Source of the DNA: Rostratula benghalensis
Taxonomy: Eukaryota > Chordata > Aves > Charadriiformes > Rostratulidae
Assembly (NCBI GenBank): GCA_013399305.1
Contig: VXAI01000088.1
Location: forward strand, 1,696,974-1,760,973
Reading direction: 5' to 3'
Length of the DNA: 64,000 bases
Shown in pieces: positions 42,201 through 56,100 of the stretch (position 1 is the first letter of the stretch; the number at the start of each line of letters is the position of its first letter). The position numbers were made by a program, and so were the translations under genes. The notes beneath the pieces were generated by a model that saw only the letters and a program-made list of their open reading frames with translations, was not told where the DNA came from and ran no database searches.

Positions 42201-43714
42201 TGCATAATGTGTTCTCTGAGCTCATTGTATGTAGGAATTGGAGAATATAAAGAGAAGTGAACCCTAATACCAACTAGATTTCAGGATAAACATATTTACC
42301 AGTTATCCTCAGAATTACTGGGTAAAGATCAAGCAAAACTAATCAATGTTCCAGATCAGAAATGCAGTTTCATTAAAACAAACGCAAGCAAACAAAACCC
42401 TGCCTCTATTTGTGCCTCTGCTACCCTCCTAGGTGTTTTCCATCTAGATGTTCTTGTCAGGAAAAGACAAGTGTGAGAGGGTCTCCTGGCTCATATCAGC
42501 ATACAATCCAAGTAATGTGATTGAAGCCTGGTGTAAAACTGACCCAAGATCAATACTTTTAAAACATTGGTGCTGGTGTCTCCACGGTGCCACTGTGGGA
42601 TATTGACAGGTACATGCCAGCCCCAGTCTCCCAGGTAGCTCGAATATAATATCTTGTGTCTCCTGAGCTGACAGAAGTTCCTACAGCTGGTATTTTAAGA
42701 ACTCCCCATATAGCTGGAAAGGCGCAGCCACATACAGGCAGCAGATATGTGTCATAACCCTGCATTATGCATGAAGGTCCCTTCTTTATGCCCATACTGG
42801 CAAAGACCATTGTACTTTGGGGGTGATTTGTCACCAAGTTCAGAGTGATGGTGTTGTCAGCAGCCCAACAATTTGCATCCCAGAGCATGGTGTTTTGAAG
42901 ACTTTCTGCTAACCCAAGGCGTGTGAAAAGGCAGAGGTGACAAATCTAGATGTTAATATGGATATTTTTGAAGAACAAACACACTTGTTTTGCAGGGACT
43001 AACCTTGAGCTGCTCTGCTTTTATATAGCCTGTTTAAACAAGATTTATAGTCTCACCATTTGTAAGTAATTACATTTGGACAATACTGTATGTTTAAAGT
43101 TAAGTTAAAGTTACACATTTCAAAAACTGACAGTCAGGGAAAGTCTGCTGGTGGAAATATATTGTTTAAAACAGGTAAGATGGTCAGAGTGAGTATTTAA
43201 ACCTTTGCATGCTAAATACTATTTAAAAACTAGTTTCAACAGTTGTACATCAAAGGGGATACGTGTCTATCGGTCCAAACTCTTTTCGAATTTAGAATCC
43301 ACAGATCTTTTGGACTGTGATAGTCAATATATTAGTTTGGATAGTCCTTCTGACTTTGCCTCCTATTCAGTCCCTTCCCTCAATGAAGTTTGCTTTTATA
43401 CCAAACTTTTATTTTTTAGAACAAAAGAATATGCTTTTACCTCCTTAGAAAAGAAAAAGGGAATAAAAAATGAACTGCAACTCTCCATCCTTTTTAAAAA
43501 CACTCCTTTTCATACTAGGATGCATGTATTTGGAATGGCTTGGCTTAAGTGTCTATTATATTAGTTAAATCACATTATAAAAGCTGCTGAACTAATGGTC
43601 CCCTATACATCTGTTCAATGACTTGAACGGAGTGCAGGTTTTGAGGAAGCAGTTGTCCATTATTGCACTTCCTGAATCAATACTGTTTTGAAGGAGTCAC
43701 TAAGTTAATTTATG

Positions 43715-44310
43715 CTTTTAGTCCCGAAGTGCTTGTTCAGCCTGCCAGCTGCGGAGAAGGTCAACGGAGGTAAAGCTGTGTTTCTTAAGAGGTAGTAGTT
43801 CTGAAAAATCCCGGGTCGCTCTAATTGCTACCAGTCCAAGCTGAGCATAATGGCAGCCTGCCTTGTGCTCCAGGGAGCCTGACGGTGCTGTGCGCCTTGG
43901 GGAAATGGAACAGGCTCTCTGGTTTGTGCACTCAGAGGGCTGGACTGGCAATCACCTGGAATGTAGTTAGATTTACCTCAAATGAAATCCTCTGAAGTGA
44001 AACAGCTTCACTGCCCTTCGTCGATAATTGCGCCCACTATGTAAATTAATCACCAAATGTGCCTGCTGATGCAGGGCAGATAACATGGGGCTTTTCTCAT
44101 AAAAAGAAGCCCAAGGCTGCTGCATAATTGAGCAGGGTAGCTGCCTGCCCCTTGTAGGCTGGGTTTTGGTCTTCTCCGTGGAGTGGAGTTCATGTTCTCC
44201 CCAAAACCAAGCTGATAGACAGGTATTGTGGCCGATAAAGACTTCGCTTTTGGTTTTACACACCAATCTCCATACCTGGGACGTCTCATGCCCACACGGT
44301 CTAATCAGTC
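43715..44310. promoter_or_regulatory. Candidate conserved noncoding element / enhancer
   Basis: This 600-base unique block keeps about 15 CpGs. It is dense in homeodomain-like cores, including GATAATTGCG, GTAAATTAATCACC and GCATAATTGAGC, and has a CACCTG E-box near 43953. No coherent protein reads through it, though short frames exist on both strands. This is the usual look of a developmental enhancer in a gene desert, but conservation was not tested. Confidence 0.35.
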
Positions 44311-45942
44311 ACAGAGCTGAGAACATTTTCCTAATGACCAGCCTACAGTTTTGTTTGCTTAATAAATCCCTATTTGTTTGGAAGTCCCACAACCTTTGCA
44401 AATTGTTCATTTTATAACTGATGAGTTTCTGACCCTGGCTCCCCCTGAGTTTATGTGTATATTTGTGAAAGTGCAAATGTGCATGAAGACATTAAACAAA
44501 TAATGCTAGACATTTTCTACACTTTAAAGGGAAATGGTTTGAGCTGCCCATGTGGGAATGTTTCAATATTTAATAAAATAAAAATGTATAAGGTTTGAAA
44601 TAATGAAGATTAATACATGCTGATGGTTTCTGCGTTAAGCTTCTCTTCTAAGGAGGTTTGTTCCTTGTGCCTCCAGAACAATAAACTGTGAAAAGAAGGT
44701 AAATAGTCAAAAATAAAGCTATAAAATATACACTCAGTTTTTATTTAGGTAGAGCTTGAGTGTGGTAAAACAGGATAGCACTTGGTTATATTCAAACATA
44801 TTTGAAACAAGTGGAAAACTGTTCATGCTGAAGCCTAGCTCAGATGCATGAACCTTGTGAGATTTCCCTTGTGTCAAAATTGCTAAGCCCAGGACATATA
44901 AACACAATAAATATGCATTAACAATTTTTTAAACTTTATGTTGATTTTTACAAGGGAATTACATGTCTTTAATTTAAGCCCTGGTTACTTCTGTTTGGTG
45001 TATCTCAGATGACATTAAAGAGAACAGCCCTAATGACTTAAGATGGGAACCATCCACTCTCTGCAAAAGCAGAGACAGGCAGTCTCTATGATACCTTCCT
45101 AATAGAGCACATCACGTTGTTTTAAGCCATTATAGTTACTCCAAGCTACAGCAGAAGTACGATGGGTGACTGTAGCACAAGACAAACTTTCATTACTACA
45201 CTGAAGAAAGCTGTCAGCTGGTGACATGTTTCCAGGTGACATACTGGTTCAACCCACGGTTAACAAAGAGACAAGAATATGGATCCAAGCTGATGAATAT
45301 CGACCTGAATTCATGAATATCATGAATTTAGTGGCCCAATGGGATTCTCACCTTCTTTCCTGTGGTAAGAAGCCAGGTGAGTCACTTTAGCCAGGATTGC
45401 TCATTTTAGAGGGCAATGACATAATTTCCACAGGATGAGGAACTCTTGGAGGCACCTTAGAGAAAAAAAATTCATCACATCTGTATCAACATCCCAGTAT
45501 TTCAAATAATTTCTTCAAAGGAAGCTCCAGTATTTTTAGGTGAAATATCCAGACTTAGACACCTCTGAAAATGAATGCAAATAAGACTTATGATTAGAAG
45601 TGGGATAACAACCTGAGTCTTAAAAATGTTTTTTTCCCCCAAGTTTTCTACTATTAACGACGCATAACTTACACCAATAGAAATTAAGCATGAGAATTCT
45701 CTAGCTTTTGAGTGGTTGTGATCATGTGTAGGCTGTTTCTTTTACTTTTTTCAAATAATTACTATAATTTTATGAGCCATGTTTCACATATCTTATAAAG
45801 AACAAAATACTGCCTTGATTAGAGACTTGAACTACAAAAAAGGCTAAGGTGTTCAGCATTCATTGCCTACCTTCAGGCTGTGAGGATAAGGCATAACCTC
45901 TCCCCTGATGGTAATTGTTTGCTGCATTTATCACATTCATTT

Positions 45943-45958
45943 TCTCTCTCTCTCTCTC
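45943..45958. repeat. (TC)8 microsatellite
   Basis: This is a simple TC dinucleotide run. Confidence 0.9.
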
Positions 45959-48900
45959 AAAATATGGCTGCAGAAGGATGGAAGAAGAGGAATGGCTTCA
46001 ATAAGAGGGACTGAGTAAGCCTTATCCTCAAATGTCATATGGCATTCCACAAAACTGTAAGAGTTATCCTCTGAATAAATAGTGTCAGCTGTCTGCATAA
46101 TATTTGACTAGCAAATGTTAGATTTTATGAATTTAAAACTGCAGCACTGAAAGTAAATGGAAGATCTGAATTAGATCCACTAGTAATTTTTGATTAGTAT
46201 GTTTGAATGATGCATCAGTTATAGGCAATATTCTTAGAAAAAAAGTACAGTTATGGTGATACCTAGTAATTTCACTTCCTTATGTCGCACTTACTGGGAT
46301 TAAAATCAACAAACACTCTTTAGGGACCACAATATATTAAAGTGCTTCAGTACATACTGAATATGAGACAGCACACAAGTCCTATACAAGTTAATGCAAT
46401 TGAAGCAGAAAAAAACACTATATCAACCGATGAACACAGAGCTGAAGTCACTGCAGAGCATGATGGCAAAAACCTTTATCTTTCTGGGACTTCTAGGTCT
46501 GGCAAATATCCTTTGCCAGATAATAAGCCAAGAAAGACTGAATATGTTGTGTTTGAGTTTGATGGTGAAGCCCAAGCATAATGGACACCTATAAATGTGA
46601 AAAACACCTCTTTAGCTATATTACAGAATCAGATAAGTTATAGATGATGAGATGTAATCTTCACTTCTGTATGCATGTGAGAGGAAGGCAGGTACCACAG
46701 GGCACTGGAGGAATAACTCATGTGTTTTTCTTCCTCATTTGATGGGCTGAATCCTGCTCACAGCTTCGCTGATACCAGGGGAATTATTTTGCAGTAAGTC
46801 TTGATGGTTTTCCTGTGGTTCTCCCTGGTGTGTGTCACTAGGGTACTCCACTGGCAGCCCTCTGCAGAAAACCAGGAGTCCTCCAGGACAGTTTTCCCTC
46901 TTCCAGAGCTGTTGGGGAGGGATAGGATGTAGTTCATGAGGATGTCTCCATTCTCCCTGCTGGGTGTCAGGTCAGTTGGACCATGGCAAAAGACAGGGCT
47001 GTGCCACAGGGGAAAGGCACCATCAAAGCTGTAGGGCCATGGAAAGAAAACCTACAAAGAATTTGCTCAGCAACGGTTTTCTCTGAGCACAGCTTCTGGC
47101 AGGTCCTCTTTGGTTTGCAAACAAATCTGATGCTTTTCTTTGTGTCTTTTGTTCTCACCTTTTATATAGTGCTTGACTGTTCACTAATCACAGAACAAAA
47201 CAAAACAGTGTTTTTCTAGGTAAATAAGCAAAGTAATTTGAAATGTATTAGCATGTACTGACTTTTCATTATGCTGAAAATTAACTCTTTGGTTTTTGTG
47301 TTTCATTGTCAGCTGCAAGGAATAATTAACATCGGACAGAAAGAATGCCATTATAAGGAGCAGTACATCTGGGATTTCTTGTCTCATTTGCAATTATGCC
47401 TGAAGGTAACAGGATCATATAGCAGGCTGAGATCCTGCATAATCAGTTAAGACTTTAATGTAACAGGGATAGAAAAAGGTTATGGTGAATATATAGGCAA
47501 AGCTGCCAGTCATGCAGCTGCTTCTGCCTATTACAGTCTGTGTAGCAGTGGCATTCACATCTGGGCCATATTTCACCTGAGGAGAGCACAGAGGAAAGGT
47601 ACCTCTTACAGCTTTGTTCCTCCTGACTGTGCAAATGTATGTCAAATTCAGGTACTGCTTTTCTCTTCCTCCTTCCTCCACTCTCCCTGCCCCTCCCGCC
47701 CTCAGCCTTAGTTTAATAAAGGCTGGGGATTAGTATTCATGGGTAGGATCTTTCCTGCTCTCAAAGTAACTGATTCCACTGCATGCAATGAGATTGTCTC
47801 AAGATGAAAGAAAGCAGAATAACAAGCCCTGAGAAACAGTTAAGATGTGTACTAAGGCAACATTGACATTTGGAATAAATTTAGCCAGAACTGTGTAATA
47901 TAAATTAGTCGTTCAGCCAGGTTGGTTATAAAATTAACCTTAACTTAATAAATTTAATTGAGGGTGAATCAAGTGTTCAGAGACAGACCATGCTTTGAGA
48001 CATCTTAGAGACTGAAAGACGTGAAGAGTTACAGATGTGATGGAGGGGTAAGTTCAGATGAAGCTTTACTCTTTTCCCCTCCAGTCCCACTATAAAAATG
48101 CTCAGTCCCAGTAAATTCTAAAATTATAAAAAACAAATTCTGTGCTACATAGATTTGGGAAGGCTCAGGGATGTGGAAGCAAAGTGGGAACTGGAGTCAC
48201 CTTCCAACATGACATTTCCAACATTGCTCCTAAAAACTGTGTTGGGAGCTCTGCTGATGAAAGCTCAGTTACTCCTGTGCAGGCAAGGAAGTGCTGTTTA
48301 TGGTGCCTGAGTGCAAACACAAGTTTCTGTGTAAGGTCCACTGGGGTTGGGCGCTGATGCCTTCAACAGTTTTACTGTAGAGCTAAAGAGGAGAACGCAT
48401 ATTTGGGGGGAATAATGATTGCAAAAAAAGGGGTGTTCATCGAAGTGCCCCTCCCCAGCACAGTCCAAGCCATGCAGTTCCTAGTTTACAGTCATGTTAA
48501 ATTGTCCAGGAAGAACCAGTTCAGACAGTCTTGAGACAACAACTGCATGCCAAGTTCCTGTTCCTCAATCAAAACTCTGCATTGCTGCATTTCAGGAGAT
48601 GATCTGGGCTGCAAAAGTGTCAGTCAATTCAATTCAATCACTGTGACATTGGAATACAACCAAAAGAATCTCCAGCATTTATGAAGGACTCCCTCCTAAG
48701 GAAAAAAGGCAGCTTTATAGAGTTGTGAGTAATTTACTAAGGAACTGTGTACCGATGGAGATTTTTCACATGACAAACACTGCAAGATGATTTCACACTC
48801 ACTCATGAGATATATTAGGTAAGAATTAAGCAGCATTCATTTGAGCCCTGGTGATACTGAGCTGTTGCCTGTGTGCCTGAAAGAAGCATGGCATCCTTCA

Positions 48901-50804
48901 GAAAGCACATTACCAGTCATACTGGAACTCTATTCAACTTAAATAAGTCCTTACTTCTGTGAAGATATTGCTTGAATTCAAGGCGTGGATTCATATGGCT
49001 ACTTGTTGGCCTGTTGTCATCAAGGATTTCTCAAGCAGCCCTTCTATTTGGTATAATCAGGATGGTAGACCAGTACCATACATCTCATCATAGACGTCTA
49101 GCAGTCCATTATCTGACTTCAGGAACACATTAGTTCATTCAGGCAGCCTAAATGCATTGCAGACATTAATCTGAATAGAATATAACCCATTGGAGAAAAA
49201 ATTAACCACAAGTGCATTTTTTGCAAGCCATAGGAATGCTTGTGGTAGAGGCTAGGGAAAAGACTGCTAAATGTTTAAAAATATCCAAACCGTTTTAGTT
49301 GAAGTGCAGTCTTTTATACCATGAAGGGATTAACTAGGACATGTTTACCGAGCCATTCCTGTTACCCACTCTGTGTTTACAGGTGTAAACTGTGCATGCC
49401 ATTCAGTCAGCTCAGCAGTTGCACTGGGACTGGACCAATTTTCCTTCACCACATCACACCTAGCTGCTGGGCTGCTCTGGTTTGGAAGTCTGGTTTTAGC
49501 CTCCCAGAAATATTTGGGGAATGTAACCGTTACAGTTAAACGTGTTCTTAGTGAAAAGCCATTTGTGACTAGATGGTCTCATTCCCACAGCTAAACAACA
49601 CTTTCTATTACAGCTCAGAAACTGGAAAGAAACTGAAAAGCAGAGCAGCCAATACAAGTGCTGAGTGACATGTGCTATATATGTATGTTGTATAAATATC
49701 GGCTCAGATTCTTCTGGAAGCCCCCTTGTACTGCCATCTGGAAGTGGAACATCTTTGTGAACACAAAAACCTTCTTACTTATTCTGGTCACTGGTCAGTG
49801 ATGGCTTTTTTAATAACATACTTGCAAATCACTCAGTAAAGGGAAAGCCAGCTTTAAAACAAAGAAGCACTTCTGACTTTCAAGTAATGCTGCCTGTTCC
49901 CATGTGATGAAAACTCCATTTCCTCATGAACTTCTAAGATAAGTTAATTAAACAAACCAGGAACATAAATAAAAATCCCACAAACAAGCACTGTCTCCCT
50001 ATCCCAACTTATTCTTCTTAAATGGAAGAAAATTATATCAGCATATATAAAATGAGCAGCTAGATTAGATTGATGAACTCAAAATGCTATTTCTGAAATG
50101 TTAAAGAGTGAGATACTTGGATTTCTAACACCATTGCAAGTGATTGCTTTTGGAAGCACAGAGTGGCTGCATGGATGGGTTGTGCCAAGGTCATAGGCTT
50201 GGGTGCTATGCTAGAAGAAACTAGGGGTTTTCAACAATATGGTTTTTCAGCCCTCCTAACCTGGAGCCCCTGTTCTCCTCTTTATCCTTTCCTCAATTAT
50301 CTCCTTATTCCAGTCTAATCAGTTCTAATCTCATCAGTCTGCAGTTTTCCTTTCTCTTTGGTAGTTTTTATTCTCTCCATAATCAAAGCAGAGGACGTTG
50401 TCCCCCATATGGGCTGGGTCTCAATGGCAGCATTTGTGAAACAGCTCTGGTTTTCAGTTCCTAGATCAGTGCATTTTTCAGCCTTGAAAGGACTGAGATG
50501 GTGCTGCTCATTTATTTCCTAGACCAGTGTGCAAGAACAGGCATCTTGAAAAACTATAAAAGAAAAGGTACTGTGCGAACACTTGGGAAAGATGCGATAA
50601 TTTTCATGGGGCACATCCCTCTGATGAAGGCTACTCAATGTCAAATTGAACCTAAGTAGTAATTAGAATAGAATATTTCAGTTTTGGGTTTTTTAAAGTT
50701 CAGGAATAAATATGCATATGTGGATGTAGAGAACTCACTATAGACAATGCCACTAGTCCTGCTTCTCACTCCCATTTAGGCAGAAAAATTTGTACTGGAT
50801 TTGT

Positions 50805-52126
50805 TTACTGACCAGTCAGCCTCACCTCTGTGCCTGGCAAGATTGTAGAACAGATCCTCCTGGAAGACATATGGAAGATGGGAGGTGATTAGGGGTAGCC
50901 AACAAGACTCACCAAGGCCAAATTATGCCTGACTAATCTAGTGGCCTTCTGTGATAGAGGGACTGTATCAGTGAACGAAGAAGAGCCCACCTACAATTCT
51001 GTAAGGCCTTTGATGCAGTCCCCCAAAATATTCTTGCCATTAAAGAAATGCCACTAAAGAAGGGTTTGATGAATGGACTGTTGGATGGATAAGAAATTGG
51101 CTGGGTGGTCTCATCCAAAGAGTTGTCCTCACCCAAGAGGTGAGGACATGCTACATGTGCCCTAGTAACCAGTAACCTGTGGTGTGCCTCAAGGGTCCAT
51201 ACTGGGACCAATATTATTTAATATCTTCATCGATAAAATAGACAGCAGATTTGCAGAGGGCACCAGGCTGAGTGGTGCAGTTGATATGGCTGATGGAAGG
51301 AATGCCATCCAGAGGGACCTAGACAGGCAGGAGGAGTGGGCCTGTACAAACCTCATGAAGTTCAATGAGGCCAAGGGCAAGGTCCTGGGTTAGGGTAATT
51401 CCTGATACAGGTACAGACATGGGGGATAAATGGATTGAGAGCACACCTGCAGAGAGGTATTGGGAATAATTGTGGGTGAAAAACTGGACATAAGCCATCA
51501 ACATACGCTTGCAGCCCAGAAAGCCAACTGTATCGTGGGTTGCATCAAAAGAACCGTGGCCAGCAAGTCAAGTGAGATGATTCTTCCCCTTTACTCCACT
51601 CTGGTGAGACCCCACCTGGAGTACTGCACCCAGCTCTGGACTTTTCAGTACAGGGAAGATATTGGACCTGCTGTAGCAAGTCAAGAGGAGGGCCACAAAC
51701 ATGATCAAAGGGCTGGAGCACCTCTCCTATGAAGAAAGGCTGAAAGAGTCAGGGCTGTTCTGCCCAGAGAAGAAATGGCTCCAGGGATACCTCATTGCAG
51801 CCTTTCAATATATACAGGAAACTTATAAGAAAGAGGGAGAGAGACATTTACCAGGGCCTATAGTGACTGGACAGGGAGTAATGGTTTTAAACTGAAAATG
51901 AGTAGATTTTAATCTGACATAAGGAGGACTTTTTTACGATGAGGGTGGTAAAACACCCTCACAGGTTGCTCAGAAAAGTTGTGGATGGTCCATCACTGGA
52001 AGTATTATAGGTCAGGTTGGAGGGAACTTTGGGCAACCTCATGTTGAAAGATGTCCCTTCCCCATGGGCTAGGTGATGTTTGAACTTCCCTTCCAACACA
52101 AAACATTCTGATTCTATCATTCTGTG
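50805..52126 (+). mobile_element. CR1 LINE fragment with degraded reverse transcriptase
   Basis: This is the longest element in the window, about 1.3 kb. It begins inside the RT domain (GACCAGTCAGCCTCACCTC, coding the VSLT part), continues through a KAFDAV-like stretch near 51005-51020, and then MPQGSILGPILFNIFIDKID at 51184. After this, the catalytic FADD motif of CR1 RT reads FAEG, so both active-site aspartates are lost. Next come [25 protein letters not shown], a frame break near 51680-51700, MIKGLEHLSYEERLKESGLF and the 3' UTR. The tail is ATTCTATCATTCTGTG. Frames change several times, so the copy is dead. No endonuclease or ORF1 is present. Confidence 0.93.
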
Positions 52127-52811
52127 TCTACATAACAGGAAATGACTCCCCAATTATACCACATGGACAGATCATAGGAACAGAAACAGGACCTCCAACA
52201 GGTATAGTTTCTGTATGACCAATCCTGTTTTGTCTTTTCTGTGAGAAATGAAAGAAAATAGTGAGCGAAGGGGTAATATACTTAAACCATCACTGATCTT
52301 GCCCACATCAGAAGGTTCACTAGAAATGGAATTAAGTCTTAGGCTCACTAATAAGTCTTCTGATGCACACTGGATTTATTTGAACAGTTCATAAATACTA
52401 GAGAACAACAACACAGAAAGCATGATCACCCTCCTGCTTCCGCTTTGATCTCTCCATTTCCATATCACATATGACATATATGACACTGCCCTGCATAAAA
52501 TACATGTATATATGTATACATATATAAAAAAATGTACACACCATATTCACATAAGCAATGCATGCTTTAATTGCTTATTCAAAGATTCTCCATCAGTGCC
52601 TCTTCTAATGAAGCTGTGAACCTGTTACAGTAACATGAGTCACGTAATAAAGGAATTTCTCCAAGTCAAAAATAGTAAAAGCAACACTGTTCAAGAAAAA
52701 AATAGGACAGATGTAAAAAGTGATGAAAGAAGTATCAGACAAAATGGGTTTTTTTATACAATTCAGTGTGAACAATTCTAGATCCCAGGTACAATTATGT
52801 TTTGCCTTTGA
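52127..52811. other. Unique sequence between CR1 and LTR remnant
   Basis: No gene is seen. A TA/TG-rich palindromic patch lies at about 52502-52526 (ACATGTATATATGTATACAT). Confidence 0.7.
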
Positions 52812-53118
52812 AGTTGTGGTGGATTGACTCCACACATCAGCTAAATCCCACAGAGCTGCTGGCTTACTCTCTTCCACCAGTGGGACAGGGTAGAGAATAG
52901 GAAGACCAAAAGTGGTAAAAGTCATGGGTTGAGATAAAGCCAGTTTAATGAGTGAAGAGGGGGAAACTACCTCCTAAACTCACCAAGTGAAGGAAAACCA
53001 ATGAACTACCACTTCCCACAACATGATGTCCAGTCAGTGTCTGGGCAATGGCTACTTTCCCCTAAAACCACTTTCCAGAAATGAAGAAGGGTACATTCGT
53101 CCCAGCCAGGCCTACTAC
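52812..53118 (-). mobile_element. Degraded solo LTR fragment of an avian endogenous retrovirus (tentative)
   Basis: The plus strand reads CAGCTAAATCCCACAGAGCT, CCACCAGTGGGACAGGGTAG and CATGGGTTGAGATAAAGCCA, GTTTAATGAGTGAAG. This resembles the end of an LTR found in many copies in bird genomes. On the minus strand the last block gives a TTAAAC-type poly(A) region. A patch near 53098-53118 (TCGTCCCAGCCAGGCCTACT) may be the opposite end of the LTR, with most of the middle deleted. No internal viral genes are present, so it is not coding. The match is from memory of the repeat, not a database search. Confidence 0.5.
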
Positions 53119-56100
53119 AGCGCTCCATAGTACATTGGTCCATAGGTTCTGCATCATATTGTCTGACACTTTCCTAAGAACGTGCTGTATCACTTTTTAC
53201 AGGACCTTTGATCCTGCTTCAATGGATCACATATATAGTTTATGTCCAAGAGCCAGTGTATTTAATTGTATTTATTGTGGTCAAGGCAATACAGTACATT
53301 TCTCTACATCTCCTACTGACCTCTTGCAGCATCCCAGCAAAACAATATATTTCAAGATGTTTATTTAGTCTGGTTTTGATTTTGCAATCTGATGCACATG
53401 TTTATTGACCTTGCTTATCATCTTTTGAGGGCTGATACCCTTCATCTAGTCACGTGGCTGTCAGAAATGTGCCTACTGACCTATCATCTGATGTGCAACC
53501 TCAGATAACCCCAATGCATTAGCCTATAAACCAGTGAGAAAGCAGCATCAGAAACATTATTGTGATGACCATTCTGTGCTCCGACCACTCTCTCCATCTG
53601 CTGTGCCTCACCTAATTTTCACTAGGTTATTTGTGCTTCCCATACATCCCCATACACATGGAGCGTACTTCTAAATCCATATATACTATACCAAAACACA
53701 GCCAGTATTTTTTCTAACATATACTAAGAAAATACATTTTTCTGCAATCTTAGCAAGCTAAGTTGTGAGACTAAGACATTTTTCCGCGTTCTTATGTTCA
53801 GAGGCATTTAAATATATATATTTACAGCTCCCTAAATGCTGATAATGATATGAATCATTGAAAGATAATTAGAGATAAATGCAGTTATAAAGCTACTTAA
53901 CAAAGACTTGTATAAGTCTGCCTCATATGTTTTGCATTTTTAATCTAAAGCTGACTTTTGCATCCTAAAGTGTACAAATGTGTAAGGAAAAGCATGCAAT
54001 TTTTGCTTGCTTTTCTTTTTTTTTTTAATAGAGAATTATATTTTGCATCAGTAGGATTATCTTCTATTTTATCCCATTTTATTTTATAAGGCTAAATGAT
54101 CACAGGTCAACCTCCTGTTATTTGAATCTAAGGTACAAAGTAAGTGTCATTGTATTTACCACAGAAGTATCAGAGACTACATATTTCATAATGATGTAGA
54201 GTGTCGATATGCATGTTAATCCCTTGAGCTCATTAGCAACAGGTATGGGAGGATGGACATTGATAAATAGTTGCTATTCTGAAGAGAATTACTCATTATT
54301 TTATCTCATTGTCTTCATTAGAGTTTCTGGGGATCTGCATTATGAAGAATAAGAGGAAAAATCACTTCTCATTTATTCAGGAATGAAGGCTCTGCATTTC
54401 ATGAAAAATTGCAATTTATAATTAAAAGTCAGAAAGATTCAAGATGTATATTTTCAGACATTTCTGATTGAAGTGATAATGTTCAGCCATCATTCACCAA
54501 AAGCAATTGTCTTTTTGTGTGTACCATTATATTCTCATTTTTATGATTGGTAGAGGTATGTAATCAGGAAAAATTGCAACATCAATTCTGTGACTTTTTT
54601 GTTGAAAGATGATATACTGTTAGTGTTCAGCACGCATGTTTGGCAGACAAGGCACATGTCAATCACTGCACACTTATGGATGTTTTTTATTTCTAAAAAT
54701 AATTTTTGTTGAAAGGACACAATCTCAAATGGGCACAGAACAAACACATTTGTATCCATGCTCTTATCCTGGATCAGTAAGGAGTAAACCACTGAAGCTC
54801 CGTCTCTCATAAGCCCACAAAATTTTAGCATTTTAAAAAAAAAAAAAAAAGCTCAGTGTTTGAAATCAGGAGCGAGTGGCTTTTCAGAAATAAAAGTGAT
54901 ACTGTTAACTAAGCTAAGAAATTTTGGGGAACAAATAAAGTGAAGAAGAGAGGCAAGGGCATGAGTAAGGACAGGTCCTGCTTTTACATCTCTGCTGGAA
55001 GCCTCATAGCGGGTCTGTGCTGCAGCCATTGTTTACCTTTTTGGACAGTAATTTGCCTATGCAGGAGTGGAGAAGAGAGGATAAGGATTGATAAATATCC
55101 CAAGAAATTTGTCTTAAAGGAAATGAAATTGTCAGTTTACATTTCTGGTGCTCATTCAGAGAGCAGTAAGACAGAAAAAAATATTTTTAGACTCATTCAA
55201 ATCTTTGCTTTTTTTTATCTGAAAGAACAAAGGGAACACATTGAAGGGAGCGCAGCACCACAGTTGATTTTGCCAGAAACAAACTTACCTACCACAAAGA
55301 AACCGCAAATGAATCCAGGAAAATGCCACATCATATCTCTGCTCTGCATTTGCTGCCAGTGAAGCTGAGATAAGTAGTATCTCCTTCAAGGTATTGCAAT
55401 GTAAGTGCTTCAGAAATGACCTCATTTTTCAAAAGTTTTATTGTTAAGTTTGAAGACTAGACAAGGTCATACTGGTTTTACATCATTCTACATGATTTAA
55501 GTATATACAAAACCATTGGAATATTACACAGCTTGAAAGGTTGCAAAGGTCATTGTGTCCAAGATACTTCTGTACTTACTGACACATCAGAAGCCAGCAC
55601 TGAATATTATAGTTCATATTTCTTGTACAGCAAAGATACACTCATTTAGTATCCTTAGTCTTCAAAACTGACACTAATTTGTATGCAGCCATTCCAAAAG
55701 AGAAAGTCAACCTCAAAACCAGAGCCAGTTAACGTGATAAGCCCTTAACAGAACACAGATAAAAGGGAACCTCGTGATGTTGCTTTATTTCCCAGGCTAT
55801 AAACGTAGCACATTACCGAGCTACAGAAAGGTGAAGTCTGCCTACAAATACTTAACTGGTTCAGGGTGAAATTTAATTAGGAGAGCATTTTCAGTTGTGT
55901 TCAATGCCATTGTTACAATTAATACAGAAGTCAAGGTTCATTTCAGAGCCTTTCTCCACCCTCTCTTAAAGGGACATATTTCTGGTTGTGGGATGCCAGT
56001 TGCTGCCACCGGGAGAGTACAGTCGTGGTGATTTTAACTTGTCCCTATGTCAATGATGTTCACCAAGACAAGAAAATAAAACAAAAAGGAAAAAGTTAAA

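Larger units (their letters stand above)
32439..50804. other. 18.4 kb gene-free interval
   Basis: I see no gene and no large recognisable mobile element. The interval contains a 28-base tandem duplication (36448-36495), an (AT)10 run (35513-35532), a T18 run (39250-39267), a (TC)8 run (45943-45958), and two CpG-retaining islands (37010-37450, 43715-44310) described separately. The two overlapping frames at 46342-46594 and the minus frame at 42559-42888 are noted under findings or rejected. Confidence 0.7.

Noticed and set aside
42559..42888. 109-codon minus-strand frame with balanced amino-acid use
   Set aside because: Looks somewhat protein-like but matches nothing I know, and no splice sites or neighbouring exons support it.
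54940..55362. 140-codon plus-strand frame
   Set aside because: No domain; Cys-rich C-terminus looks accidental; no gene context.
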